Assembly (NCBI GenBank): GCA_916613615.1
Contig: OU744735.1
Span: forward strand, 41,675,468-41,739,467
Length of the DNA stretch: 64,000 bases
Source of the DNA: Steromphala cineraria
Lineage: Eukaryota > Mollusca > Gastropoda > Trochida > Trochidae
Direction of reading: 5' to 3'
The notes under the pieces were generated by a model that was not told where the DNA came from, ran no database searches, and worked only from the letters and a program-made list of their open reading frames with translations. The translations under genes were made by a program, and so were the position numbers. Shown here piece after piece: positions 10,301 through 21,231 of this stretch (position 1 is the stretch's first letter; each line of letters begins with the position of its first letter).

Positions 10301-13300
10301 ACAGCCATGCTCAAAGTTGTAACAGGTATTTCCCATTTTCTAGTCACAGACTCCATGAAAATTTTTTCTTACATTTTGATACATTTAAAAAAAATTCTTT
10401 TTTTTCTGTGGTACATAATATGGTACCATGGATCTGTCATAAACATACAACACAGTAGTAGTAGGGTTAGAAATAGTTTATCAAGGTTTGGATTCTTTAT
10501 TTTGTCTATCTACAAAGATATTATGCATATATCAATATTTGTACAAGTTACTTTGAAGAAATATCTGTTATTATCTATCTATGGACAATTTAAAGATCCT
10601 CATCACATTTTGAAGATAGGTATTCTCAGAAGACAAAGTTCATATTAACAGATCCAGTTAGTACAATATGAAACAGTTTCAAACCTCACCTGCATTTCTT
10701 GCACTTGTAGATAATATCAGTTGGACTTGCAACCTCTGACTCAGACACAAACATGTCAGGGTTCAAATTACCCGAATACACACCTAGAAAAAAACAGAAT
10801 CAATATGTGAAAACTCAATTGGTCAATTCTCTTCCACAGAAGTACTTAGCGCTATGCGTTTTTGACAAATATCATTCCCTGAGCATGGTTTTATGTAGTA
10901 AAGTATTTCCACCTTACGCAAAGCTTGCATTGTTTAGTTTTCATTACAAGACTCAAGGACTGATTATTTTGATAAAATTTTTATTCCAAGAAATCCCAAG
11001 AGCCAAATAACAAAATAGAGCTTTGTAGCTCATTAGGCTTTACATTTGATTTTCCTTTAGGGTGTTGCCACTTAGTAGGGACCACAGGGGCACAAAAGCT
11101 ACAATTTATAATCCTCACTAGTCAAGGAGTCTGTACACAAAGTTTTGCCTTTCTAGGACTTACACTTCTTGACAAGAAGATGAAAATAGGTCTCAAGGGT
11201 GTGGCTTCTGTTGCCCTTAAAAGGGGCCACAGGGCCACCATGGCTACAATTTATAATCCTCACTAGTCAAGGAGTCTGTACACAAAGTTTCAGCTTTCTG
11301 GGCCTTATGCTTTTGGAGAAGAAGTCGTTGTTCAATTTATTTCCGGTACTGAAAGGCCACAGGCCTGTAGTTCAATACATTTATATAAAAATATTTACAC
11401 GCACGCCTGTGGCCTTTCAGTACCGGAAATAAATTGAACAACAACGAGAAGAAGTCGAAATTCCACAATGTTTACAGACGGATGGACAGACAGATGGACA
11501 ACATGCCATGCCATAAGCCCATCGGGCATTACAGGCCAGATGATCTAAAAAGAATATCATACCAATAAGCCCTGGATTATCTAAGATGAGAAAGACTATG
11601 ATATTATTCCAAACCTGCTTGTACTCTAAGAGCAAGTTGGTTTAGCTTGTACATTCTGTATCCGTTGTGCTTCCTGTCAATACAAGCTCCCATATCTTCA
11701 TACAGTTGCAGCTGCTCCATAAAACCTGCATTGGGTCTGCAAGAGGATGTGAAATTATATGACTGTGTACATTAAATACATAAATGGGGAAAGTAGCAAT
11801 CTTGATAAATTGAGATCTGTATTGCTTCACTATGTAAAAATATAGATGTCACCAGGTTTCATTAATTTAGCCGTCATATTGACATCATTCAAATCCAACC
11901 AATCAGTGAGTTCCCCCCGTAAGCCAGCGACCAAAGCTTATTCTGAATTGCAAAATATTGTTTAAGGAAATGGGGTACAGTACTTATGAAAATATACTGA
12001 TTCATATGTGTACTCAATATAGGTAATGGCAAATATTTTAGCATTTTATTGATCATGATATGAACTTATAGAGTATAAATAATCGAAATTTAGGGCAGTC
12101 CTTGAATTCTTGTGTGTCTATACTATGAGAATTTATTGGGAATCACAAGCTATCAGGGCACATTTTGTGCCTGTGTCAGTCAATTACACAGAATATAATG
12201 TAGGACTATAAGACTTTACAGCAATCTTCTATATTATCATGACTGTTCAAATGAAAACTACTAAATAAAGGAATATGTCATGAAAAATTGAATGTTTAAC
12301 ATTTAAATCCAGTGAAAGATCCTATAATGGTAGCAAGACTAATGTAAACACAAGTTATCGTGGGAAAAAAGGGGAGGCCATATGAACCAAATTCAGAAAG
12401 TTTTGTGTACATTTAAAGGGGAAGTAGCACGTTTTTTGATAATTTTATATTTTAAAATTTTCACTGATAATTGTAAGTTTATGCTGGATGTATTATTTTG
12501 ACAGTGTCAAAAATCTCATTACATAAGCCAATAATCCATAGTCAGAGGACAAAGTATGAAGATACACAAACAATCCATTGGCGGCCATTTTGTGTGAACA
12601 CCTTTAATTCATTTTATGTAAGAAAAAGGAATCGCATGGCTAAACTTTACGTTATATATTTGAATTAATACCGCTTCATTTAGTTAAAATACATTGTCTT
12701 TCAAATGGAACCATTAATTTTCATTTCCCTGACAACACCTTGTATTCCCCCTAAAAACGTGCTACTGCCCCTTTAATGTCTATTTTCCATTGACAATAGG
12801 ACCAAACCCCCTTCCCAACCTCACTTTCTGTAAGGATCATTTCCTCATTCTGCAAAAGAGTTGTCATTATCAGACACATTCTCAGAACATTTATAAACTT
12901 TCTTAGAATATGGTCAAACCATGGGCCCCGCTATCAGAGATCCCTTATGTATACTTATTGACAGGGTATTTCATCCAGCATTGTTGATCTCTAGCATGTA
13001 AAATACTCTTTAAACTCAATTTCCAACTAAAAGTTCAAGAATCGATTGAACATGTATCCAAAGATACTCCGCCACTAATCTTAGCTTCAGATTTATTTAT
13101 TAATGTCTATTCTATCTCATTTTTCTGGTTACATTTACTTCCCTCAGAAGTGGTCGACCAGGCTCGTACTGAACCCATTCTTGAATTGTCATTGGCTGAA
13201 GTTACATCATACCAGACTGTTGACAAATGAGATTCAAGAAGCCATTTGGTTGCGGTCATGTTGCCAACCATTGTAAACTTCCGGGTGAAGTAAATGTGAC

Positions 13301-16300
13301 CTAACCAGCTTATCGAAAAATAGATTAAAAGCAGGCATAAATAGATAAGGATGAATGAAAGGTTAGCGGCGGAGTATCTCTGGCAATGTGTTCTATGACT
13401 ACATGATGCAATTTGAGTCGAGAATACCGAAGAATTAGATTAAGAGATCAGTTATGGCGAGTCAGTTACCCTGTCAATAAGTATACATAAAGGATCTGTG
13501 ATAGCGGGGCCCACGGATCAATTGACCTAATGTTACCTGATGAGTGATCTCATCTTCTTCACATATGGAAATGCTTCCTTCAGCTCTGTGTTACATTTTG
13601 ACATCATGTAAGCAATAACAACTGTTGCACTCCTGGACATACCAGCAAAACTGATATAAAAAAAAGAATTTCATTTTAGAAGAAGGGAACAGTGCTCAAT
13701 AATCATTAACTTGTAGAGGAATAGTGCTCTTACCATTTGTTAATATTTGTAAATTGTTGTGACCAATAATTATTAATTAACAGGTTAATTATTAATTAAC
13801 AGGTTAATTATTAATTAACAGGTTAATTATTAATTAGCAAGTTAATTAGTAATTAACAGGTTGATTGTAAGATAAAAAGAAACTTGTCGCTTAAAGAGTA
13901 TACAGATTCTATTGCCAGTGCAAAATATAATGGCTCGCATCAGATTACCTATCAAATTCCCCTAATAAGGGCTCATGTTTACCAAACCGCAAAGTCTTCA
14001 ATCGCACATAACATCCCTATTTCAAACTTACAGATAATACTGATAGGAGCCGCTTTATGATTGAACAAATACATTCAGTCATTCTCAATTTCTCATTTTT
14101 GATTGGAGGGCCATAGGTCATCGAAAGGTTGGCTGACGGGACCTTAGTCCTATTACTGCATCTTGCTAGACTCAATATGTGAGTGAAGTAAGTTTTCTTG
14201 ACCTTTGGTCTACTTAGACTGTAACCAGGAGCAAGTGATATTACCTACAATACCTTACCAACCTATACACTGAATTAACTAGTAACTTACACTTACAACA
14301 TTGACGAGGATTCAAGGGTTCAAAATGCTTTAAGGGCCATTCTTTCTTTGGATAGAGAGGTCTGACAATATATACAGTAACGTTACCTAAATTCGTGGAT
14401 TACCTTGATTCGTGGATACTCGTAATTATCGCGATATCTCGTTTACAAAATCTCGTATGACGTCACGGAGCGGTACTTTTGAAGTGCAGACATATCCACG
14501 CTTCGGTGACGAAAATGTTGAAAATCCGTCCACTACACGTAAGTACTTCAATAAAAATAATCAGAAATGCTGAATATATATCTAAGAACACTAATGCCAT
14601 TTTTCAAGCTTATCCAAAGTCAAATTACGAAAATACTAATAGCACCAAACCTCTCATGTTTTGTCGTCTGCTTGTTTACCAATCTGTCAATGAAAATCAC
14701 GTGATCAGAGTGGAATCCCGCTGTCAAAATTTAAAATCTATGGAAACGCTTTCGGGCCATCTCTTATGTACTTTTTTGCTTTTTGTAGGGATCACCGACA
14801 CCTATGCGGCATAATTACAAGAGTTATTCCCCAACAGCACTCACAAATGCCTTCTTAGATGTAAAAGACAACAAAACATCAGTTCATAAAGCAGCAATAA
14901 CATACTCTGTGCCAGAACAAACACTTAGAGACCGTGTGATAGGCAAGATAAATATTGATACTGTCAAGTCAGGTGCCTCACCAGTATTCGATAATGAAGA
15001 AGAGCTGAGACTTGTTGATCATGTCAAGTATATGGCATCAATAGGTACACGCGGAAGGAGGTTATTCAGCTTGGTTCCGACTATGCTTGTCAGTTGGGGA
15101 AACGTGACCACGCCCACCCTTTGTCTATCAAGTGGTTGTATGGTTTGATGGGAAGATGGCCGGAAATTAAAATCAGGAGTGCAAAATCCCTCACAGAACT
15201 TCGTGCTAAATCTAGTTCTGAAGAATGTGTCAAACGATATTTTGATGAACTTGGCGCCATTTTTGAAAAATACGACTTCACGTCCAGACCCGAGGCAATC
15301 TACAATGTTGATGAGAAGGGATTAAACCAATCACACGTCGCACCCAAAATAGTTGGTTCAAGAGACTCTGTAGCTTACGAAATATCATCTGAAAGATCCT
15401 CTCTCGTCACTCTTTTAGGATGTGGAAATGCTCTCGGAACATTTATCCCGCCATTTTTCGTATTTGCTGGGGCTAGAATGCGAAGTGAATTATTGGAGGG
15501 TTGTAGCCCAGGAAGTGATGGGTCGATGTCGGAATCGGGATGGTCAAACGGTGCCATATTTCAAGACTACTTGGACAAACATTTCTTGCGTTATGCTACT
15601 CCGGCAACACCAAGGAAACCGCTTCTACTGTTGTACGACGGTCACAAGTCACACATATCGCCAGTACTGATTGATTGGGCAAAGGACCATAATATTGTAT
15701 TATTTGTTCTGCCAGCACACACCAGTCACATCTTGCAGCCAATGGACGTTGGGTGTTTCGGACCTTTTACCAAAATCTACAACGCCGAGTGTCACAAGTT
15801 GTTGAAGTCGGGACAGACTGTGAACAGATACAACATTGCGTCCGTCGCTTGCAAGGCTTATACTGCTGCGTTGACACCCAGTCACCTTCAATCTTCGTTT
15901 AGAAAGTGTGGAATTTATCCATTTTCTCCTGACGTTATTGATAAGACGGCCTTTCAACCCGCTGCGTTCATCCATGAATCACATGAAAATGAAACAAGCA
16001 AAGAAATTCCACCACGTCAAGATAGACCGACACCTAACAACACCCCTGATGTCCAGATTGAATCTGATCTTCCGACACGTACATGCCAACCTGAAACTGA
16101 CCAAACTACCTTCTTTTCTGACCATCTCCCTGTTCTACAGAAGAAAACCCGTAAACCGAGAAGATCTATTCATAAGATCGTCGGTGGTAGGGCAATTACA
16201 GAACCAGAAGTTGAAAAAGCAGTCAAAAATTACGTGAAGGATTCTATCGTCGGGAAATCATCACAATCTAAGAAGCGTCCAAGAAAACAACAGTCAAGAA

Positions 16301-17474
16301 AACCTCTTCAAAAGAAATCTAAAACTACCACTGAACCGTTACCGGGGCCTTCGGGTGCTGTGAACTTACTATACAGCAGTGACAGTGAGGAGGACTCACC
16401 TGTAACAGACGATGAAAAGTGCTGTGTGTGCGATCGTTTCCAGCCAAGTGAACTGTCGCGATGTACTTCTCTGTTCTTCGTCAAGTGGGGACAATGCATG
16501 TATGACAAGTGTGATCACTGGGTGCACTTACAATTTTGCTGTCCAGTGCGTGTGCTTAGGACACATGATACATTCTACTGCCCTTGTCATGGTTTACCAT
16601 GCAAGCCGTCGGAGGAATAACTTTGAAATAAACACAAACTTACCTGTAAATACTGTACATACTGTACAAAGTTTATTGACAATTTCAAATTAATGTGATG
16701 ATTTAAACAAACTGTGACTCAGACGACGCCTAAACCAAACCTGGATGTTAATTTGGTGAGTATGACACGTTATTCCATTGTAGTCAAACACTGGGCCTCC
16801 ATAGATAGCTATCTTACGTAATCCACGAATCAAGGTGACGTCAAGCTTTTTGTGCACAGAAATAGATGATGAATGCAAATGGCTGCGGAGCGTAAACAAA
16901 TCCGCCATGAATCGAAACTTTGCCCATAAAATATTACTTTAATCATGTTAATACCCATTATTTATTATGAAACTTGAAATCAAATTATATTCTGAGTTAT
17001 CCGCCGCGAAGCCCTTACATCCACGAATCAAGGTAACGCGAGTGTATCATGGTAAATGTGAACCATGCATGTTACTTTATCTGACAATATACATGAATCG
17101 TTATAATTCTCTGTATAGTACTATTTATTACTCATTTTAAAATTGATCATTTTGACTAAGTATCAGAATAATTATAGAAATAATAGTTAATTAAAACTAT
17201 TTTCTCACCAGTGTACCAAAACTCCACCTTTCATTCGACCCTCGTTTATAAACTCGACACATTCGTCTAGGTAGGTCAGAAGATCTGTATCGTGAAGATC
17301 CAGCCCGTGGATATATTTACTCGTAAACTGGCACGTTGTTTCTTTTGACAGCGGTCGGTCATCGATGGTCAAAATGTGAGTTATGCCCGCTTCTTTCAGT
17401 TTGTCCGTATGAAGTGCCGCTTCGATACTGCCAAGATACAAGCTATCGAGGATAACATGCATGTCTGTCGGCAT
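7188..17474 (-). CDS. DUSP12: DUSP12-like dual-specificity protein phosphatase, 7 exons
   Basis: Rebuilt from seven minus-strand exons: 17474-17209, 13650-13537, 11736-11615, 10783-10690, 10209-10011, 9207-9159 and 7378-7188. They total 1035 nt, or 344 residues plus TAG. All junctions are GT/AG and all phases close. Residues 1-130 form the DSP catalytic domain. The signature H88-C89-F-A-G-M-S-R95 is the HCX5R phosphate loop, with C89 the nucleophile and R95 the phosphate binder. D59 in the GLDLHDTDLL stretch is the likely general acid. The C-terminal third carries three C-X2-C pairs (YKCKKC, CPKC, CPCG) and the stretches FIEPVRWM and AFHIQTSKVDE, which match the DUSP12/Yvh1 zinc-binding domain. 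Family members are about 340 residues and act in ribosome biogenesis (Mrt4 release) and stress responses; that role is family knowledge. The ATG at 17472-17474 is the first one in frame. The gene is crowded with insertions but looks intact. Confidence 0.93.
7388..7764. mobile_element. hAT-like MITE abutting the DUSP12 exon 7 acceptor
   Basis: Ends TAGAGGTGTAA and TTACACCTCTA. Flanking 8-mers taaaatag (7380-7387) and tgaaatag (7765-7772) differ at one base, as expected of an aged hAT duplication. Length is 377 bp. Confidence 0.75.
8094..8512. mobile_element. Transib-like MITE (CACTGTG ends, 5-bp TSD), copy 2
   Basis: A 419-bp element with inverted repeats of about 60 bp starting CACTGTGTATAACCG and an exact 5-bp duplication TTTCA (8089-8093 and 8513-8517). 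It lies in DUSP12 intron 6. Inside each end, CCGTACACC and GGTGTACGG form a secondary hairpin. Confidence 0.85.
8693..9111. mobile_element. MITE with TA duplication (CCGTAATTTCT ends)
   Basis: Left end CCGTAATTTCTTTATCAATT and right end, inverted, CCGTAATTTCTCTGTTAATT, each flanked by TA. It is 419 bp long and starts 47 bp beyond the exon 6 donor in DUSP12 intron 6. Confidence 0.75.
9159..9207 (-). CDS. DUSP12: DUSP12 exon 6 (second zinc C-X2-C pair)
   Basis: A 49-nt micro-exon after acceptor cctgcag, encoding LSCPKCASKIGSFIWY plus one base before GTGAGT. The CPKC pair and the GSFxWYG phrase match the DUSP12 zinc domain. Confidence 0.92.
9539..10010. repeat. 214-bp tandem duplication carrying copies of the exon 5 donor
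   Basis: Units of alternating 116 and 98 bp form a 214-bp higher-order period. Each carries the plus-strand word CTCCTACC(T/A)TGCCTTCC, the complement of the exon 5 splice donor region. The copies at 9581, 9697, 9795 and 9911 trail the true donor at 10009. Confidence 0.85.
10011..10209 (-). CDS. DUSP12: DUSP12 exon 5
   Basis: Acceptor ctccag. It encodes RTSLFRSSALLSH and onward to FIEPVRWMSSMLGEMEGK, with the FIEPVxWM stretch of DUSP12. It ends GGC AAG before GTAGGA (phase 0). The exon end and donor lie at the edge of a tandem array in which the same donor sequence recurs five times. Confidence 0.92.
10690..10783 (-). CDS. DUSP12: DUSP12 exon 4 (first zinc C-X2-C pair)
   Basis: Acceptor ctag and donor GTGAGG. 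It encodes GVYSGNLNPDMF and onward to DIIYKCKKCR. The YKCKKCR end is the first cysteine pair of the DUSP12 zinc domain. Exit phase is 2. Confidence 0.9.
11012..11552. repeat. Family-A repeat, copy 2, with a hairpin insertion
   Basis: Shares AAAATAGAGC..TAGCTCAT at the left and GGCATTACAGGCCAGATGA at the right, plus the AGGAGTCTGTACACAAAGTTT monomer core. It lies in DUSP12 intron 3, between exons 4 and 3. Confidence 0.75.
11328..11445. mobile_element. 118-bp hairpin insertion with 12-bp direct flanks
   Basis: Arms TTGTTCAATTTATTTCCGG... and their inverse pair for about 40 bp around a short AT-rich loop. GAGAAGAAGTCG occurs directly on both sides (11316-11327 and 11446-11457), interrupting the family-A word GAGAAGAAGTCGAAATTCC. 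Confidence 0.8.
11615..11736 (-). CDS. DUSP12: DUSP12 exon 3
   Basis: Acceptor tcttgcag. It encodes RPNAGFMEQLQLYEDMG and onward to ALRVQAG, matching the end of the DSP domain and the linker typical of DUSP12 (PNxGFxxQLQLYExM). The donor GTTTGG is weak, but both neighbouring phases agree with it (exit phase 1). Confidence 0.88.
12417..12772 (+). mobile_element. piggyBac-like MITE, copy 1
   Basis: TTAA flanks both sides of inverted ends AGGGG(A/C)AGTAGCACGTTTT / AAAACGTGCTACTGCCCC. It is about 356 bp long and lies in DUSP12 intron 2. Confidence 0.82.
12922..13513. mobile_element. Long foldback element beside the DUSP12 exon 2 donor
   Basis: Left tgggccccgctatcagagat and right atctgtgatagcggggccca are inverted partners. 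Pairing continues inward in blocks (GACAGGGTA / TACCCTGTC; the cttccctc..ggttacatttac region), so most of the roughly 590 bp can fold on itself. Confidence 0.75.
13537..13650 (-). CDS. DUSP12: DUSP12 exon 2 (phosphatase P-loop)
   Basis: After an AG acceptor the exon supplies T to finish Cys89, then FAGMSRSATVVIAYMM, the classic DSP P-loop and helix. It ends ATC AG before GTAACA (phase 2). Confidence 0.93.
13766..13862. repeat. 19-bp tandem repeat
   Basis: AATTATTAATTAACAGGTT is repeated four to five times, all AT-rich. It lies in DUSP12 intron 1. Confidence 0.85.
14128..14226. mobile_element. MULE-like MITE end fragment
   Basis: The string CTTGCTAGACTCAATAT...GTCTACTTAGACTG matches the right half of the CAGTCTAAGTAAACC family. 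The left half is missing. Confidence 0.5.
14375..17044 (+). mobile_element. pogo/Tigger-like DNA transposon inserted in DUSP12 intron 1
   Basis: The element is bounded by TA target duplications at 14373-14374 and 17045-17046. Its ends are CAGTAACGTTACC on the left and, inverted, CACTCGCGTTACC on the right. Both ends carry copies of CCTTGATTCGTGGAT within the first 60 bases, and a further inverted copy sits at 16816-16835. Length is 2670 bp. The transposase runs in the plus direction, antisense to the host DUSP12 gene. Confidence 0.88.
14804..16620 (+). pseudogene. pogo/Tigger-type transposase, broken by one frameshift
   Basis: The first part (14804 to about 15045) encodes a psq-type helix-turn-helix: KSYSPTALTNAF and then AAITYSVPEQTLRDRV. 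Near 15045 the coding sense moves to another frame, consistent with loss of one base, and then runs open to TAA at 16620. That part carries the DDE_1 core: NVDEKGLNQ (first D), LLLYDGHKSH (second D) and HILQPMDVGCFG (third D). All three acidic residues are present. A basic low-complexity stretch follows, then a Cys/His-rich C-terminus (CCVCDRF...CDHWVHLQFCC...FYCPCH) resembling a PHD-type zinc finger. As it stands the gene cannot make full-length protein unless the ribosome shifts frame. Confidence 0.88.
17209..17474 (-). CDS. DUSP12: DUSP12 exon 1 (start codon; ends inside the catalytic Cys codon)
   Basis: Encodes residues 1-88 plus two bases of codon 89. It begins with ATG in the context aaaATGcc and ends CAC TG before GTGAGA, so the catalytic cysteine codon TG|T is interrupted by the intron. 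Read straight through, the frame gives His-Trp-stop, so only splicing restores the HC motif. Confidence 0.92.
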
Positions 17475-18650
17475 TTTGTAGAATTGAATTTACTCTCTAT
17501 AAGCACAGCGAAGTTTATAATAAAACGATATTGCCGTGAACAATACAAAACTGTTAGTACTAAGTTGTGCAATCAGAGTCCAAAGAAATTCTCCATGTGC
17601 GCGGCCATGTTGGATATTTTACATGGGAGATAACTCTTCAGCGTCCAAACACAGCCGCTAAAAGATTCTCCCAACTTCCAAATGTCTGCTCTGGCTTTCG
17701 AATGTAGTTGCTGACTTGTTCGGGAGAAATAGATTAAGTTAACCTTTTTTGGATAATAGAAATTGTTTTCGTTGGATCTCGCTATATAGCGTTCCACTGT
17801 TTTAAATATTGCATCCACTACAAATATTCCAAAAAGATTTATTCAAAGGTTGCATCTCTATTTCTAACACGAGTGTAAGTGATTTCGGCGGAGGATCCGG
17901 TGCGTTGGATGATTTTTTGGTGATTTCGTGGGGGAAAAGGATCTAACAAAATATATGTATGACTTTCATTATTAAAAAAGAGTCATTTCTAATTAATCAG
18001 AGTAATGATAAATGAACTTATGATGTTTTAAGTTAATGTGTTTCAATTTTGAACGAGCAAGGTGATAATTAGTGAAACGGGTTGCTAAAACCTTTGTAAA
18101 ATTGTATTTAAGTCGGTGTTTTATAGTGAAAATTATCATGTCATACGTGAAATAAGTACTGCGAATATCAAAAGGATTTATGTTTTCGCAAAGCACCAGA
18201 TAATGATTTCATTTGATGTTATCTAAAACTGATGAAGACATTTTTTTTCTTGGGTCAAATTTCCCTTTTTTTAACAGCAAATTTTATCATACGAGGTCTT
18301 CGATTGTTGGTAAACGTTTGTAGGTGAAATTTACCTTTAAACAAAAATATCAAGACAACAAGTTTACATTCACAAGTGCTACGTCTTTATTAATATTCAC
18401 TTATATATTCAACACAATAGGTGTGTTTGTGCCCTTCTTAACAAGTTACCAAAATTCTGTTTAATTGGATTGCCCTCTTCTTTGCCAGATTGTAGATCAT
18501 TAAACATTACTTGAACGTTACTATTATTAATATTATCCGTCAAATAAAAATGTTTTGGAGACCAATTTGTTAAAATGACTAAACACGTGCAAATAATTCT
18601 ATGGTATTCTTCTGGTATTAAAGACTTTATGGATCACAATTTTACACGCA
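17475..18650. other. DUSP12 upstream region; no further gene recognised
   Basis: Contains the presumed DUSP12 promoter and 5' leader (minus strand). No TATA box or initiator could be assigned with confidence. Confidence 0.4.
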
Positions 18651-18659
18651 TTAATTTGC

Positions 18660-19260
18660 ATTTTGAACCCGTCTGTGGGATAGAATGTGAGATGCCTGGT
18701 TGGAGGCAATCAAAGTTAGTTGTGCAATCAGCGACGCTGTTCCTAAATCATCATCTTGGCTACTGAATCATGACAAGAGCATTGTGATATGAACCACCCT
18801 TTCCATGCGAGAAGCTTTGTCATTTGATAAGGAAATTCAAATGGATTGTGGTGCAATATTTTCCGCTTGGGGAAACGGCCGGAACCCACAGATTTCGGCG
18901 TAATATAATAGAGGCTGTATCAACATTTCATGACTTGATCTGCCTCTGTGGGGAGAGAATGTCTGTAACAAGGCATCGCCTGACCCATACCATCAGACTG
19001 GCTGTGTGTTTCTTATTCCCAACAAATCGTCAACATTTTGCCGTGGCCTTCGAGTTCACCTGATATTGTCACCTATAGAACATTTCTGGGATCACCTTGG
19101 CAGACAAGTAAGCCATCAACATCAGCGAACTCAGACCATACAAGAGCTTGACCAGGCGATTCATGAAGAGTGGAGACAATTGCGTTGTTCTTTCACAACT
19201 CTTGACTTGGGCACAAGGACACAGCGTCCATTATCAAGGGAAATGCATTATCTGTGCGTA
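18660..19260 (+). pseudogene. Tc1-type transposase relic
   Basis: Broken frames include SPIEHFWDHLGRQVSHQHQR and QELDQAIHEEWRQLR, the end of the Tc1 DDE domain (NPIEHxWDxLGR...L..EW). The stretch gaaattcaaatggattgtgg..ggaacccacagattt is shared with another relic at 53 kb. Confidence 0.8.
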
Positions 19261-19299
19261 TTAAGAAACTTTGTTGTGTGTCAGTGTCTTTAATTTGGA

Positions 19300-20799
19300 T
19301 AAATATGAAGGAAAACGCTGTCAACATGAGTTAATTCGTTTGCTCACCAAAACGGTTATAAAAAAACGTACTGCTCGCGTTCAAATACCGTTGCCTAAGT
19401 ACTGTTCAATAACCGTCGTCCCTGTATATAGAGTGTTATACTTTAACTCTGTGATTCATACATTTCATTTTGTGTTTGCTTGCATCTTTGGATAATCAGT
19501 AAGTGATCAATTACCCAAAGACAGATTCCTCAACATCTGAAAATTTAAAAAAAAAAAAAAAACGTTATTCATCAGAAACATCTTTAGTGGTATTTTTCTC
19601 AGTAAAAATTGATTTAAAGGTGAAAGAGAAACTTATAATTCTAAATCATCGTGTAGGTAATCCGATTTATACATATACTTGCTTGAATAGGCGATATAAC
19701 TTCTATATAGTAAACATAAACGCAAATTTATACTCAATCGAAAAATGTGAAACTCGTTAAAAAAACAATGTCATTAACATATGATCTATTTGCTAAACTA
19801 CGCTACTATGATCTGCGTGACGCAGTGAAGAAATTAAGATCTTATTTTATTGAGATTGTTAAAAACGAAATAAATTTACTCGTTCAAAAACAGCTGTCGC
19901 GTATCCCTTACGAATCGGTCACTCCTACAGAATCAGTGGTTCCTTTTTATATCCCAAAACATGAAACGTTCAGAAAGAGCCAGATGCTTTTTAATTTGTT
20001 TAACATCATCCTGGTTTTAAGGAAAAAACGAACTCGTATCCACCGAGAATTCGTACCAAAAACTAACTCGTTCCCAAAATAGACCGCAGAACTCGTACCC
20101 ACATATATTTGTATAGTTTATTGTCATCTATAACGATGATTATGATTTTGTAATATTGGAGCAAGTTTATTACGTATCATAGACAGCGAAGACATGTAAT
20201 TTTGTGTTTTACAAATTACATGTTCTTTCACTTGGGCCTGTAGCCTCTTTGACAGAAATAAACTATCTATAAAAATGCCTATAATTCATATATTAAAATC
20301 ATATATCAATCAATAAATCAGTTGCCATATTATTTGCTTCTGGTTTATGTTGTGATCTATCAATATTGTTGAATATCAATATAGTCGCTAGTCCATTAAC
20401 GATTCCTCTCGTTCGATATCAAAGTGTTGAAAGACCAATTGCATCCAATTAATATGGATAAACTCGTGGATTATCTCAAGTGGTGACAATGTTTTTTAAG
20501 GAAAGTGAGTGAACTCAAATCACTTAATCGAGAAGCCTTTTGGGAACTCTGCAGACGTGATATAGTCTATTTTTATTTTAAGAATGCGATCTTTAACCTC
20601 ATTATCAGATAACAAGTAAAGTTAGAATAACATGTATGATGAAATCAATCACAAATAATAGTGGGGACAAATCCACCGCTCGATTTGGGTACGATTCCAA
20701 TAAAATTGAATAGTGGGTATGAGTTCGTTTTGGGTACGAATTCACCGCATCCCAATAAAACAATCGATGATAATTATTCTGCAGTCTTTTCTGTTAGTA
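19300..20799. other. No gene recognised
   Basis: A 111-codon open frame at 19747-20082 has no recognisable domain. The related words CGAACTCGTA(T/C)CCACC near 20030-20095 and GGGTACGAATTCACC near 20735 recur in both orientations, hinting at a degraded element between 20.0 and 20.76 kb. Confidence 0.35.
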
Positions 20800-21231
20800 C
20801 CGTATTTCCTCGAATACAACCCCGGGGTTCTATTTCGTTCAGTACCCCCTTACCCCCCGGGTTCTATTCGAGGCCCGGGTTATAATGGAGGCCGGGTTGT
20901 ATTTCTTCAGGTCTGAATTGACGTTTCAAAATCTTCTAGGAATGGCGTTTTCATGGAAAATTATTGATCTAGTTCTACATATCTCGTGGCATTTCTGTTG
21001 ATATTCATTCTTTTATCAAAATCTGTATCAATCCCTGCAATATACGGTTTCCGTGAAGTATATACTATCGACATATTATACCAGTATTTATGTTAGACCC
21101 GGGTTCTATTCGAGACCCCGGGTTCTATTCAAGACCCGGGTTGTATTAATGTCAGCACCCCCTTATCCCCCCGGGTTATATTCGAGGCCCGGGTTGTAAT
21201 GGAGGCCCGGGTTGTATTAGAGGAAATACGG
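20800..21231. mobile_element. MITE with TA duplication (CCGTATTTCCTC ends)
   Basis: CCGTATTTCCTCGAATACAAC and the inverse GTTGTATTAGAGGAAATACGG bound a 432-bp element flanked by TA. The interior repeats GGCCCGGGTT(A/G)TA-type words. Confidence 0.8.

Noticed and set aside
14479..14814. 111-codon frame upstream of the pogo transposase
   Set aside because: It lies in the transposon's 5' region and overlaps the transposase start in another frame; no motif seen.
19747..20082. 111-codon open frame of lysine- and leucine-rich sequence
   Set aside because: No domain recognised and it lies in AT-rich intergenic sequence; it may belong to a degraded transposon, but I cannot support a gene.
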